DNA of 61,590 nucleotides. Source: an uncultured Acidobacteriaceae bacterium (lineage in GTDB: Bacteria > Acidobacteriota > Terriglobia > Terriglobales > Acidobacteriaceae). The stretch's first letter is position 1. Each line of letters begins with the position of its first letter. This document shows positions 44,852 through 54,404 of the stretch, piece after piece. The translations under genes were made by a program, and so were the position numbers. Location of the stretch: positions 1 to 61,590 of the forward strand of contig CAIWFH010000202.1 of assembly GCA_903911925.1 (NCBI GenBank), read 5' to 3'. The notes beneath the pieces were generated by a model. That model saw only the letters and a list, made by a program, of their open reading frames with translations, made no database searches and was not told where the DNA came from.

Positions 44852-45138
44852 GAAGAACCTCCAGATTGCCGGCTGGCCAGGCGCGCGGGAAGGGCCTGAA
44901 TCGGCACTCTATCAAAAAAGTATAGCACTGGGCTGTTTGACTCCGGACAAAGCCGTTCCGGTAGCCGAACGCCTTAAAAAACGGGCCTCCTGACTGTGTT
45001 TCGCACGCGTAAAGAGCGCGATTTCCTCCTGAATTCCGTCTGATTCGCTTCCGGCATCGCGTTCCCGCTGCCCAGCCATTTACAATGACGTCTATGCCTC
45101 AGGTAGCGATTGATCGCAGCCTGCCGTGTTAAGAAACT

Positions 45139-46887
45139 ATGACGCTAAAACTCCTTCGCACTCCCGCGGCAATCGTGTTCGGCACGCTGCTGCTCGCAAG
45201 CTCCACTCTGGCGCAAACGCATCCCGCCGCGCCGGAGAGCCCATACGGCGGCACCACGGTCGAGGAGATTATCGCCCGGGTCAACGACCAGGTTATTACG
45301 CGCTCGGAATACGAGCGGTCGATGAAGGAGATGGATGCAGACGCGCGCAAGAACGGCGCTTCGATGCAGGACATCTCAGCAGCTCACAAAGATCTGCTGC
45401 GCGGCCTTATTGACCAGCAATTGTGGCTTTCAAAGGGCAAGGAACTTGGCATAACGGGCGAGACCCAGCTGATCAACAAGCTCAACGACATTCGCAAACA
45501 ATACAACCTGGAAACGCTGGAAGACCTTGAAAAAGAAGCCAAAGACCAAGGCATCTCGTATGAGGACTTCAAGGCCAATATCCGCAACTCCATCATCACC
45601 CAGGAAGTGATGCGCCAGGAAGTGGGCCGCAAAATCGCGTTCACTCCCGGCGAGGCCGAGCGATTTTTTGAAGCGCACAAGCAGGACTACGCCCAACAGG
45701 AAAGCGTTCGTCTGAGCGAGATTCTGGTCTCTGTCGGCCCGGCGCCAGCAACTGGGCTTCCGGCAGATGCTGTGCCCGACGATCCAGCGAAACTGGCGGC
45801 TGCCAAAGCCAAAGCTGACGATATTGAGGCCAAACTTCAGGCCGGCGGCGACTTTTCTCAATTGGCGCGAACCTTCAGCGACGGTCAAACGGCTGCCGAG
45901 GGTGGCGAGTTGGGACAGTACAGGCACGGCGAGTTGGCCAAAGTGCTTGAAGATGCAACATTCCCGCGCAAGACCGGCGAATTTACCGAGCCCATTCGCA
46001 CCAAGCAGGGGTACATCATCCTCAAGGTGGTGCAGCACAATGCGGGCGGCATTCCAGCCTACAAGGATGTCGAACCGCAGGTTGAAGACGCCTTCTACAT
46101 GGCCAGGATGGAGCCCGCCGTCAGGGAATACCTGACCACCATGCGCGAGCAGGCCTATATCCAGATCAAGCCGGGATATTCAGACAGCGGCGCCAGCGCC
46201 CGCCAGACTACCCCGGTTTACAGCGCTTATGTGCCACCGGCAGCAAAGAAGAAAAAGAAGGTAGCGCGTACCCGCTTCCGCGAGACCACGCACACCTACC
46301 GGCAGAAGACCAAGCAGGCCGCCGCTGAGGCTCCTCCGGCAGAGGCTGCAGTTGCTCCCGCCAAGCCAGCCAAGAAGAGCAGGCACAACAAGAGTGCCGA
46401 AGCCGTCAATCTGACCACCATGAAGCCCGGAAAGAAAGAGAAAATCCGCTTCGGCAAGGCGCCTCAACAAACACTGCCCCCGGGCCCTGAAGGGAAGATC
46501 GAAGATGCAGGCGCAGTGCCGGCAGCAGCTAACGCGGCGCCGGAGCCAGTAAATCCACTGGATACAGCTGCTCCGACCCGGAAGACCCGCTTCAGCGAAC
46601 GCGCCAAGACAGAAAAGAAAGCCAAGACCAAGGGCGTCAAGTCTGACAAGCTGGCTCCCGAGCCACCCGATGCCGCTGAGGTTGCAGACCGCCAGACCCA
46701 GGCAGCGCCTCTCGGCCTGGCCGGAGATACGGCCAGCAAAAAGAAAAAGAAGACCACTACAACCGGGAACAAGACGAGACTAAGCGAGAAGAAGAAGGAC
46801 GAAACGCCGAAGCAGGGCGATGTCCCTCTGGCCCCCTCGGCGGCCCCGGTCCCGCCCCCTGCACAGGCTCCAGAACCTAAAAAGTAG
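45139..46887 (+). CDS. surA: SurA-like periplasmic peptidyl-prolyl isomerase with long Lys-rich tail
   Basis: 582 residues. A Sec signal ends STLAQ. The SurA chaperone N-domain (VEEIIARVNDQVITRSEYE) is followed by a parvulin domain: VRLSEILVSV, GDFSQLARTFSDGQTAAEGGELGQY and FTEPIRTKQGYIILKV. It folds outer-membrane proteins. From about residue 355 an unusual Lys/Pro/Ala tail of some 225 residues carries four variants of a block: ARTRFRET, KEKIRFGK, RKTRFSER and KTRLSEKK, with poly-Lys runs. The tail is not part of SurA in E. coli. Confidence 0.9.
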   Translation: MTLKLLRTPAAIVFGTLLLASSTLAQTHPAAPESPYGGTTVEEIIARVNDQVITRSEYERSMKEMDADARKNGASMQDISAAHKDLLRGLIDQQLWLSKGKELGITGETQLINKLNDIRKQYNLETLEDLEKEAKDQGISYEDFKANIRNSIITQEVMRQEVGRKIAFTPGEAERFFEAHKQDYAQQESVRLSEILVSVGPAPATGLPADAVPDDPAKLAAAKAKADDIEAKLQAGGDFSQLARTFSDGQTAAEGGELGQYRHGELAKVLEDATFPRKTGEFTEPIRTKQGYIILKVVQHNAGGIPAYKDVEPQVEDAFYMARMEPAVREYLTTMREQAYIQIKPGYSDSGASARQTTPVYSAYVPPAAKKKKKVARTRFRETTHTYRQKTKQAAAEAPPAEAAVAPAKPAKKSRHNKSAEAVNLTTMKPGKKEKIRFGKAPQQTLPPGPEGKIEDAGAVPAAANAAPEPVNPLDTAAPTRKTRFSERAKTEKKAKTKGVKSDKLAPEPPDAAEVADRQTQAAPLGLAGDTASKKKKKTTTTGNKTRLSEKKKDETPKQGDVPLAPSAAPVPPPAQAPEPKK

Positions 46888-46910
46888 AAATCTACCGCAA
46901 AGCAAACCGG

Positions 46911-46945
46911 CCGGGCCTGGGATCTCAATCCCAGGCCCGGTTTTT
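46911..46945 (+). terminator. Rho-independent terminator of surA
   Basis: Arm CCGGGCCTGGGAT (46911-46923), loop CTCA, arm ATCCCAGGCCCGG (46928-46940), then TTTTT. A perfect 13-bp GC-rich stem with a U-tract. Confidence 0.95.
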
Positions 46946-47363
46946 GTTCGGCAGAAAGTCGACGAGACGCCAGGCTCTTTCACCCGAAAGCCGCATTTCG
47001 CCGGGGTAAGACGAATCTGAACAGATGCGCCGCATCAGCGGCAATCTTGCTTCTCTTCATATCGCATCCAGCAGGGCGCAAATCACTATTGACTTTCTTT
47101 CTGGACTTTGAAAAATTTGTTTGCACGCGGTTCCAAGGAACCGGAACAATCGGCTCTTCCCTGGCATCGTATGCCCGCCGATTCTTCGCTCTTAAACGCT
47201 GGACACTGAATTCGCTATGCGAATGGCGCGGGGTTGGTGCGCCTGCACGATGCACGGCAGTGTTCATCCGTCAACTTCGACAGGCGCGCTGTGAGAAGCC
47301 GGCCCACGATAGCCCGGGCGGTCTGACGTCGCGACACCAGGTATTGCAACTATCGGAGAGGTC
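46946..47363. other. Intergenic region before the heme peroxidase
   Basis: No gene supported. A near-promoter TTGACT at about 47090 lies in AT-rich DNA, and a perfect 16-base palindrome (CGGTTCC, AA, GGAACCG) at 47128-47143 is a candidate operator for the peroxidase gene. Its distance to the gene is about 220 bases. Confidence 0.5.
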
Positions 47364-50231
47364 ATGATACTTCGGCCCTTTGCAGCATTGATATTGGGAG
47401 CTGCGTGCTTGCTCCACGCGCAGGCCCCTGCCACGGCAGCGCAAGATTCCCCCTCTACAGCCTCAGACAAGTTGGAGGAAGCCAAGGCTCTGGTTGCGTG
47501 CGCTCAAATGGTTTCAGATCAGCTCAGGGACTTGAAGATTCCTGCGAACCGCGCACCGCGCTTCCAGGGCAAGGTTTCCCAAGCCGAGGCGCTTTGCCGG
47601 GGCGGCGCGCGAGCCGTTCAGTTTCGCGGCACACCGTGGGTTGACTGGAGCAACTACTGGGGCGCAGGCGACATGTCCTCGCTGCCAACCGGCTTCATTT
47701 CGACGAAATTGCCTGCCCAACGCGGGGTCATCGGAGCATTGGAGGATTTGGAATTGCAGAGAGTGGAACTGATCAAGTTCAATCTCTTCGACAATTCAGG
47801 AACCTATCCGGACTACTTTCAGGGCAGAGACGGGGTTAGCGGCTCCGCTCTTAAGGTATGGCAGCAAATGCGTCTGCAACCCGCCAATCCGAGCTACAAG
47901 GTCGTCGGCGGCGATGGCACGCAGGTTTGCAAAGGCGACCTGATTCGCTGGCGCACCGTTAGCGGAATCTGCAATGACATTCTGAATCCCGCAATGGGCT
48001 CGTCCGGCATGTTGTTTGCTCGAAATGTCGAATTCGAGTCTTCGTTTCCAGACTTGGGCCTCAACGAACTGGCGCAGAATCGCCATGGAAGCCGCCTTTC
48101 GCTCTTGCAGCCCGATCCGCAAGTCATCAGCCGCAAGCTATTCACGCGAATCCAGACGAATCCGGATAAGTGCCAGGCGGGATACGGCCTGCCGAACGAT
48201 TCAAAGGATGCCAGTTGCGATTACAAGAAGGCTCCGTTCTTCAACGTGCTGGCCGCTTACTGGATTCAGTTCATGACGCACGACTGGTTTTCGCACCTTG
48301 AGGAAGGGCACAACCAAAGTCAATACATGGACGTAGGTTGCCAGACGAAGCTGGTGAATAATGTCCAGCAGCCCCTAACTCCCGAAGATATTCAGGCACT
48401 CGGATGCCGGCCCGACGATCGCATCGATAAAGGATATGTGGCGGAAGACAACGCGCCCCCCACCTTCGTATCCGGAGAGAAAACACGGCTGGCGCGCGCG
48501 CCCCGGACCATGGCCAACACCAACACGGCGTGGTGGGACGCATCGCAGCTGTACGGTTTCGATGACACTTCGCGCCTGCGCGTGAAGCGCGATCCGGCAG
48601 ACACCGCAAAGCTGCTGCTGGTGCCTGCTGTTGGCCAGCCCGGCCCTGGGTATCTTCCAATATTCGGGCCGAACGATCCCATCAATCCCGAATGGGCAGG
48701 ACAGGAGGCTTCCGGTTTTCCTGACAACTGGACCATCGGACTGAGCTTTCTGCACAACCTGTTCGCTCGCGAACACAATTCGGTCGTCGCCGAGTTTCGC
48801 CGCGTTGCGGCGAGTACGCCTGACGCGGACTGCGGCTTGCGCGATCCCGCGCAGCCAAAGCAGATCATCCATTATCGGGATGTAACTCCCGACCAGTTGT
48901 TTGAAATTGCGCGGCTGGTTGTGGCGGCAGAGATTGCCAAGATTCACACCATCGAGTGGACTCCCCAGCTGCTTTACAACGAGCCGCTCTACCTGGGGAT
49001 GAACGGCAACTGGTTTGGCCTTCTGGGCCAGAATGGCGGCCTTCTGTCAAAAGCGCTGAGCGATATTGTCGTCAACAATTTCGGAAAGTCAACGGATGCG
49101 GCAAAGGCCTCGGCGTGGTACTCAGTGTTCGCTTCCGGGCCGGGAATTTTCGGCCTCGGCAGCCATGTGAATGGATACGACATCACCAATCCGAAATACA
49201 CAAATGGCGGAGTCAATCACTTCGGCTCGCCTTTCAATTTTCCCGAGGAATTCGTCTCTGTTTATCGTCTTCATCCGCTGGTGCCCGACCTGCTTGAGTA
49301 TCGCGACCTGAAGGATGATCCGAACAAGATCGCAAAGCGGATTCCCGTGGTTGAAACGTTCCAGGGCAAGGCAACCTCATTTTCCCAAACGATGGGGATG
49401 GCCAACTGGGGAGTTACCCTGGGCCGCCAGCGGCTCGGACTCCTCACGCTGCACAACTCGCCACTGTTTCTGCAGAACCTGAAGATGGGCAGGCTCGACA
49501 GCAAGACGCAGCAGATTGACGTGGTGGCGCTCGACATTATTCGCGACCGGGAGCATGGCGTGCCGCGCTTCAACGAGTTCCGGCGCCAGTATGGATTGCG
49601 CCAACTCACCAGCTTCGACGACTTCATGGACCCCGGCGCCGCGCCCGGGTCGCCCGACAGGTTGGAACAGCAGGATGCGGTCAACACTCTGCGCGAAGTC
49701 TATGGCCAGCATGTTTGCGACGCTTCAAAAATCATCACCGATGCGCAGATCAATGAAGATGGGTCGCCCATCAACGATTGCCTGGGCCATCCGAACGGCA
49801 CCCTCGTTGACAACATTGAAGACGTGGATACCGCGGTGGGATACCTTGCGGAGTACCGGCGTCCGCATGGCTATGCGATCTCTGAGACTCAATTCGTTGT
49901 GTTCATCCTCAATGCTTCGCGGCGGCTCTTCAGCGATCGCTTCTTTACTTCCTCTTTTCGCCCGGAGTTTTACACCAAGCTTGGAGTCGATTGGGTGAAC
50001 AACAATGGCCCGGGGCCGGAGCAGTTGGAAAAGGGGACCCCGAACGGTCATAAGCAGCCTGTATCGCCCATGAAGCGCATTTTGTTGCGCAATATCCCGG
50101 AACTTGCCCCGGAATTGGACAACGTGATCAACGCTTTCGATCCCTGGGCGCGCAATCGAGGCCAGTACTACAGCCTGGGATGGGAGCCGCGGCCCGGCGC
50201 AGAGTCCGACGACTCGTTCAAGAATCAATAG
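47364..50231 (+). CDS. Exported animal-type heme peroxidase
   Basis: 955 residues; a Sec signal ends LLHAQA. Animal heme peroxidases use peroxide to oxidise halides or organics. The distal His is in FMTHDWFSHLEEG (near residue 310). TMANTNTAWWDASQLYG, WTIGLSFLHNLFAREHN, EWTPQLLYNEPLY and LDIIRDREHGVPRFNEFRR match the family core, and FPEEFVSVYRLHPLVPDLL contains the proximal region. About 250 residues precede the core. GGAGAGG lies before the ATG. A flavin oxidase gene follows 63 bases later on the same strand. Confidence 0.92.
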   Translation: MILRPFAALILGAACLLHAQAPATAAQDSPSTASDKLEEAKALVACAQMVSDQLRDLKIPANRAPRFQGKVSQAEALCRGGARAVQFRGTPWVDWSNYWGAGDMSSLPTGFISTKLPAQRGVIGALEDLELQRVELIKFNLFDNSGTYPDYFQGRDGVSGSALKVWQQMRLQPANPSYKVVGGDGTQVCKGDLIRWRTVSGICNDILNPAMGSSGMLFARNVEFESSFPDLGLNELAQNRHGSRLSLLQPDPQVISRKLFTRIQTNPDKCQAGYGLPNDSKDASCDYKKAPFFNVLAAYWIQFMTHDWFSHLEEGHNQSQYMDVGCQTKLVNNVQQPLTPEDIQALGCRPDDRIDKGYVAEDNAPPTFVSGEKTRLARAPRTMANTNTAWWDASQLYGFDDTSRLRVKRDPADTAKLLLVPAVGQPGPGYLPIFGPNDPINPEWAGQEASGFPDNWTIGLSFLHNLFAREHNSVVAEFRRVAASTPDADCGLRDPAQPKQIIHYRDVTPDQLFEIARLVVAAEIAKIHTIEWTPQLLYNEPLYLGMNGNWFGLLGQNGGLLSKALSDIVVNNFGKSTDAAKASAWYSVFASGPGIFGLGSHVNGYDITNPKYTNGGVNHFGSPFNFPEEFVSVYRLHPLVPDLLEYRDLKDDPNKIAKRIPVVETFQGKATSFSQTMGMANWGVTLGRQRLGLLTLHNSPLFLQNLKMGRLDSKTQQIDVVALDIIRDREHGVPRFNEFRRQYGLRQLTSFDDFMDPGAAPGSPDRLEQQDAVNTLREVYGQHVCDASKIITDAQINEDGSPINDCLGHPNGTLVDNIEDVDTAVGYLAEYRRPHGYAISETQFVVFILNASRRLFSDRFFTSSFRPEFYTKLGVDWVNNNGPGPEQLEKGTPNGHKQPVSPMKRILLRNIPELAPELDNVINAFDPWARNRGQYYSLGWEPRPGAESDDSFKNQ

Positions 50232-50294
50232 TCCGCTCAATTACAACCATAACGCCCATTATGTAATGGGTCGTCATGGCTGCGAGGAGAATCC

Positions 50295-51647
50295 ATGGCA
50301 ACCAACATCGTGACTAATTGGTTTGGCAATATTGTTTCGCATCCCAGCGTGATTGTGGATGCCAACTCCGTTGACGACATTGTGGCTGTGATGAAAGACC
50401 CGGTGAAGTACCCATCGCCGGTTCGCGCGGTCGGCTCTAACCATTCAACGGCAGCATGCGGCGTTGCCGATGGCGGCACGCTGATCCGGATGAAAATGAA
50501 CCAGATTCTTAACATCGGCGCGACGAGCCTGACGGTTCAAGCGGGCGCTCTGCACCTGGATATGGCAAAGGCGCTCGAAGCGCAGAATCTGCAGTTTTAT
50601 GTGAACACCGAAATTGGCTCTCTCTCTGCCGGCAGTGCGTCCTGCGCCGGGACCAAGGACGCTTCCTTCCCCGGCGAGTACGGGCAGGTGGGTTCGTACG
50701 TCACTGGAGTCAAAATGATTTTGCCCAGCGGCGATCAGCTTGAAGTTACCGAGGACGCGCAGCCCGACCTCATGCAGCAAGTAAGGTCGAGTTATGGCCT
50801 CTTTGGAATTATCCATGAGGTAACTTACAAGATCCGTCCGCTGACTCCTATGCATGTGCATCATACGACTTACAGCCTTGAAGACTTTATCGCCGCGCTA
50901 CCGGATTTGAAAGCTCTGGGTTACTCCATCATGTATTACATGTTCCCCTTTGAAAACAAGATCGCGGTTGAGTTCCGCAAATACAATCCCGGCGCAACAG
51001 GCGATCCAAACCACGCCGCCTGGGCTTTGCGCAATCATATCTGGGGAACTTCCGGTCCCAAGTTTGGCCATGATACCGAACAGAATGTCTCGATTCCGTC
51101 TATTCGATACTCCATAATCGACGCCTTCAACGCCGCGTGGCGACTGCAGTTAGAGTACATCGTCACGAGCGATTACACCATTCCGCCCGACCAGATCATC
51201 CAGTACCCGGCCGTCTCCGACGATAGCCGCTACACGTTCAGCCTTTTCGCATTTGCCGAGGATGAGTTTCCCGCCGCGCTTACCGCCTTCTACAAGTTCT
51301 GCAACGATTACTACACGCAAAAAGGGTATCGCTCGAACTTGCTCTATGTGGGCTATCGCATAGCCCAGGACCAGAAGGCACTGCTCTCCTATTCCTACGA
51401 CGGAACGGTAATGACCATTGACCCTGTATCTACAGCAAATAGGGGATGGGATGACTTTCTGGTTGCCTATAACCAATTTTGCGTGAGCCTCAATGGGAAG
51501 CCGTTGCTCAACCAGACCCCGGGCCTGACAGCCGCCATATTGCAAGGGGCGTATGGAGACAAACTGAAAACCCTTGCTGCTACGCGCAAGCAATACGATC
51601 CGCAGGACAGGCTGTTGAACGACTACTTCCGCCAGTTGTTGTCTTGA
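50295..51647 (+). CDS. FAD-linked oxidoreductase, sugar-lactone oxidase type
   Basis: 450 residues with GAGGAG upstream. The VAO-type FAD domain has VRAVGSNHST, where His in the GSNHS loop is a candidate for covalent FAD attachment as in aldonolactone oxidases. A GSLSAGSASCAGTKDASFPGEYGQVG segment follows, and then a C-terminal substrate domain ending near YDPQDRLLNDYF. No signal peptide. Such oxidases release peroxide. Substrate unknown. It probably shares a transcript with the peroxidase gene, although the products would be in different compartments. Confidence 0.85.
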   Translation: MATNIVTNWFGNIVSHPSVIVDANSVDDIVAVMKDPVKYPSPVRAVGSNHSTAACGVADGGTLIRMKMNQILNIGATSLTVQAGALHLDMAKALEAQNLQFYVNTEIGSLSAGSASCAGTKDASFPGEYGQVGSYVTGVKMILPSGDQLEVTEDAQPDLMQQVRSSYGLFGIIHEVTYKIRPLTPMHVHHTTYSLEDFIAALPDLKALGYSIMYYMFPFENKIAVEFRKYNPGATGDPNHAAWALRNHIWGTSGPKFGHDTEQNVSIPSIRYSIIDAFNAAWRLQLEYIVTSDYTIPPDQIIQYPAVSDDSRYTFSLFAFAEDEFPAALTAFYKFCNDYYTQKGYRSNLLYVGYRIAQDQKALLSYSYDGTVMTIDPVSTANRGWDDFLVAYNQFCVSLNGKPLLNQTPGLTAAILQGAYGDKLKTLAATRKQYDPQDRLLNDYFRQLLS

Positions 51648-51746
51648 CACTCGCCGTAGGGGCGCGTTGGCGACGGTGATATGCTTGACCAGCATGGAGT
51701 GCTTCGCAGCGATTTCGCCTGCAGCCGACTCTATCTGGTTAAAACT

Positions 51747-52739
51747 ATGAAAGACATCTACATTGCAGATCTGGCCAACTTCGACGAAGGCAAGCTCTTC
51801 GACGGCTACTTCCTGGTCCTGCTCAAGCAGCAGCGGACGACGAAGAACAACAAGCCCTATTTGAACCTGATCCTCGGCGACAAGACCGGCCAGCTTGAGG
51901 CGCGCATCTGGGAGGTCGGTGACCCGCGCATCGCCAAGGATTTCGAGAGGGGCGACATTGTCAAAGCCCGCGGCAGCGCCTCCCGCTTTGACGACCGCCT
52001 GCAGATGAAGGTCGACCAACTGCGCAAGGCGCATCCCAACGAGGTGGACAAGGCAGACATGCTGCCCTCCACTGCGTATGACGTGGCCGCCCTCTGGAGC
52101 CAGCTTCTGTCGTACGTCGACAGTTTCACCGACCCCGACCTGAAACTGCTGCTGGCCACCATGCTGGCCGATCCGGCCATTGCCCAGGCCTACCGCGAAG
52201 CCCCCGCCGCCAAGCAGTTACACCACGCCTGGCTCGGCGGCCTGCTGGAACACGTTGTCAGCCTGCTCACCCTCGCCGACCGTGTCGTGCCCAGCTACCC
52301 GGTGCTCCATCGCGACCTGCTGCTGACCGGCGTCATTCTGCACGACATAGGCAAAGTCCGCGAACTCGCCTGGGATATCGGCTTCGAGTACACCATCGAA
52401 GGGACCCTGCTGGGCCACATCCAGATGGGCATCGAATTGACCGAACAGACCATCGAGAACCTGCCCAACTTCCCGCCAAAACTCAAGACCCTGGTCCTGC
52501 ACATGATTCTCTCGCACCACGGCAAGCTCGAGTTCGGCTCACCCAAGCTGCCTATGATTCCCGAAGCGCTGGTCTTGAACTTCCTGGACGACCTCGACGC
52601 CAAGATGCAGGCCGTGCAAGGTGAGTTCGACAAATGTATTCGTGAAGGCAAAGGCGCAGATGAAATGACAGGGAAAGTCTGGGCCCTCGATCAGCGGCAG
52701 TTGCTGAATACCAAGCGGTGGCTGGGAGAGGCGAAGTAA
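51747..52739 (+). CDS. YhaM-like 3'-5' exoribonuclease (OB-fold plus HD domain)
   Basis: 330 residues from the ATG at 51747; the frame opens at 51681 without a ribosome site. An N-terminal OB fold (FLVLLKQQRTTKNNKPYLNLILGDKTG) precedes an HD domain with metal ligands in HHAWLGGLLEHVV and LTGVILHDIGKVREL, then ILSHHGKLEFG. The YhaM family trims RNA and DNA 3' ends. Follows the flavin oxidase at 99 bases. Confidence 0.9.
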   Translation: MKDIYIADLANFDEGKLFDGYFLVLLKQQRTTKNNKPYLNLILGDKTGQLEARIWEVGDPRIAKDFERGDIVKARGSASRFDDRLQMKVDQLRKAHPNEVDKADMLPSTAYDVAALWSQLLSYVDSFTDPDLKLLLATMLADPAIAQAYREAPAAKQLHHAWLGGLLEHVVSLLTLADRVVPSYPVLHRDLLLTGVILHDIGKVRELAWDIGFEYTIEGTLLGHIQMGIELTEQTIENLPNFPPKLKTLVLHMILSHHGKLEFGSPKLPMIPEALVLNFLDDLDAKMQAVQGEFDKCIREGKGADEMTGKVWALDQRQLLNTKRWLGEAK

Positions 52740-52780
52740 GAGCGAGCGAAAGTTATGGGAATTGAGAGGACGAATCCAGC

Positions 52781-53221
52781 ATGACGGATAACCTGAGCCT
52801 TACTTCCGCAGCCGGGAATTTGGGTATATTTGAATGTCCGAATTGCAGGCAGACCATTGACGCTTCTGCAACACAATGCCGCTTCTGTTCCGCGCCCATC
52901 GACCCGGTAGCGGCCGAGGCGGCCGCGGACAAGATGGCCAGGGTAAACCAGGCTTGCAGCGACGCCAGCTATCTTCGAACGGCGGCAATCTCGATCCTTG
53001 TCTTCCTCGGGATCATGTTCATCCCTTTCATGACCTTACTTGGCGTCTTCGGCTACTACTTCCTTATGTTCGCGGTTCCGTTCTTGGCGATCCGTTGGTG
53101 GGTGAAATTTCACGGTCTAGGTGCTGTCGACCCAGATTTCAAGCGCGCCAGATTGACGGTAATCGTAGTAAGCGTTCTATGTGCGATTCCTCTGCTTCGC
53201 TTCATTACATCTCTGATCTGA
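52781..53221 (+). CDS. Zinc-ribbon membrane protein, unknown
   Basis: 146 residues with GAGAGG upstream. A zinc ribbon lies at about residues 17-38 (CPNCRQTIDASATQCRFC, two CxxC pairs), followed by membrane helices near residues 66-100 (ILVFLGIMFIPFMTLLGVFGYYFLM) and 121-143. The ribbon probably senses or binds a partner at the membrane. Function not recognised. Confidence 0.75.
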   Translation: MTDNLSLTSAAGNLGIFECPNCRQTIDASATQCRFCSAPIDPVAAEAAADKMARVNQACSDASYLRTAAISILVFLGIMFIPFMTLLGVFGYYFLMFAVPFLAIRWWVKFHGLGAVDPDFKRARLTVIVVSVLCAIPLLRFITSLI

Positions 53222-53251
53222 ATCGTGCGCGACCAGTTCCTGCGGGACCCT

Positions 53252-53286
53252 GGGTGCTCTAGGTATTGATTTTGAAACCCGGGAAT
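53252..53286 (-). repeat. Dispersed hairpin repeat, copy D (diverged)
   Basis: Read on the minus strand it matches the other copies with several changes, and its arms no longer pair perfectly. Appears to be a decayed copy. Confidence 0.55.
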
Positions 53287-53304
53287 GCGCCACAAAACTG
53301 AAGC

Positions 53305-53745
53305 TTACCGATTTTGTTCCGCCCCGAATACTCTCCGCCGATACTCTTCCGGCGTTTCGATGACAAACGCCGTCTGCCCTGAAAGCGCCAGCAGGTCTTG
53401 GTCTCCTGTCACCAGTATGTCGGCATTTCCGCTTTGCGCGAGGTCCAGGAACGGCTGATCCTTCGCATCCCTGCATCGGACAGGGCATACTTCTATCGCA
53501 TCGACGGTTTCGCAGTAGCTGACGTAATCACCCAGCAATTCAAACTGACGCTCGACGCTCAGCTTGAATTTGCTGTATCCAAGAACCGACTTCAGTTCTG
53601 CCAAAGTCGCTCGGGACGCGAGAGCAATCGAACGTCGTTGACTCCAGTGCGCTCTCAGCCAGGCCAAGTGGCCAGTGGTAAAGACGAGCGAAGAGATTAC
53701 GGTGTTTGTGTCGAATACGACTCTCTGGCGATCAGGGTCGGTCAC
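53305..53745 (-). CDS. PIN-domain ribonuclease toxin
   Basis: 146 residues. The PIN fold has VFDTNTVISSLVF near the start, a mid-chain acidic Glu (TLAELKSVLG), and DAKDQPFLDLAQSGNADILVTGDQDLLAL with the later acidic residues. Such toxins cut RNA, often tRNA or mRNA. Its ATG overlaps the stop of the antitoxin gene (ATGA), the standard coupled arrangement. The subgroup looks like COG1569-type PIN proteins. It is intact. Confidence 0.9.
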   Translation of the reverse strand: MTDPDRQRVVFDTNTVISSLVFTTGHLAWLRAHWSQRRSIALASRATLAELKSVLGYSKFKLSVERQFELLGDYVSYCETVDAIEVCPVRCRDAKDQPFLDLAQSGNADILVTGDQDLLALSGQTAFVIETPEEYRRRVFGAEQNR

Positions 53746-53966
53746 TTGCTTTCACGTGCCCATGCAATTGCATCCTTAACATCCTGCTCGGTGATCCCCA
53801 GGTCGGCCAAGTGCTGACGCACTTCATCGGCTTTGCTCCGCCGCAGAGGCTTGAGCGTGATCGCGGAGCCATCCGTGCTCACGTCGAAATACTCGACCCC
53901 GCCAAACTGCTTTGCCACTGCCTTCGGCAGGGTGAGTTGGTTTTTTACCGTCAGTTTGGCCAGCAT
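53742..53966 (-). CDS. AbrB/MazE-type antitoxin
   Basis: 74 residues from the ATG at 53966, preferred because GAGG is six bases upstream; two earlier in-frame ATGs lack one. The N-terminal swapped-hairpin DNA-binding domain is LAKLTVKNQLTLPKAVAKQFGG. The C-terminal helix (VRQHLADLGITEQDVKDAIAWARE) would bind the PIN toxin. The pair is expected to autoregulate. Confidence 0.88.
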   Translation of the reverse strand: MLAKLTVKNQLTLPKAVAKQFGGVEYFDVSTDGSAITLKPLRRSKADEVRQHLADLGITEQDVKDAIAWARESK

Positions 53967-54023
53967 GATGCGCCTCATTAAAGGAAACAAGGAAATCTTA
54001 CCAAAGTTTTATGGGAAAATCAA

Positions 54024-54404
54024 TCACCCCAAAAACCACTCCCACTGCTCCTGCGTCAACGGCACCACAGAGAGCCGCCCGATAACGACCAGCGGCGAGC
54101 CTGCAAAAAGCGGCTCCTCCTTGATAGCGGCCAGGGTTTTTGGCTTCTTGAGCCGCTTGCCCACCTTCACCTTCACAATGGGAACTTTGGGATCTTTAGG
54201 GTCAACGCTCACCACGGTTCCTGTGCCCACGGCGGTGCGCTCATTGCCGGTATGGTAGAAAATCCAACGCGTCCCCGCCTTCATCTCGCGCAGAAACTTC
54301 ACGGCTGTCGGGTTGGTCACTCCGTCCCACACGGTTTCCTTGTCGCGCAGGAAGTTGTCAAAGGAATAGACGTCGGGTTCGGACTTGAAGAGGAAGCAGG
54401 CCAT
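54024..54404 (-). CDS. EVE-domain protein
   Basis: 126 residues, the usual size for a stand-alone EVE (PUA-like) domain. Seen: FLFKSEPDVYSFDNFL, WDGVTNPTAVKFLREMKAGTRWIFYHTG, and the end LTQEQWEWFLG. EVE domains bind modified bases in DNA or RNA. It lies next to the toxin-antitoxin pair. No nuclease fusion and no modification genes are nearby, so a defence role is not supported. Confidence 0.9.
   Translation of the reverse strand: MACFLFKSEPDVYSFDNFLRDKETVWDGVTNPTAVKFLREMKAGTRWIFYHTGNERTAVGTGTVVSVDPKDPKVPIVKVKVGKRLKKPKTLAAIKEEPLFAGSPLVVIGRLSVVPLTQEQWEWFLG

Noticed and set aside
53742..54404. Larger defence island around the PIN and EVE genes
   Set aside because: Neighbours are ordinary housekeeping genes (YhaM-like, aroC), and no nuclease, methylase or helicase of a defence type is present.
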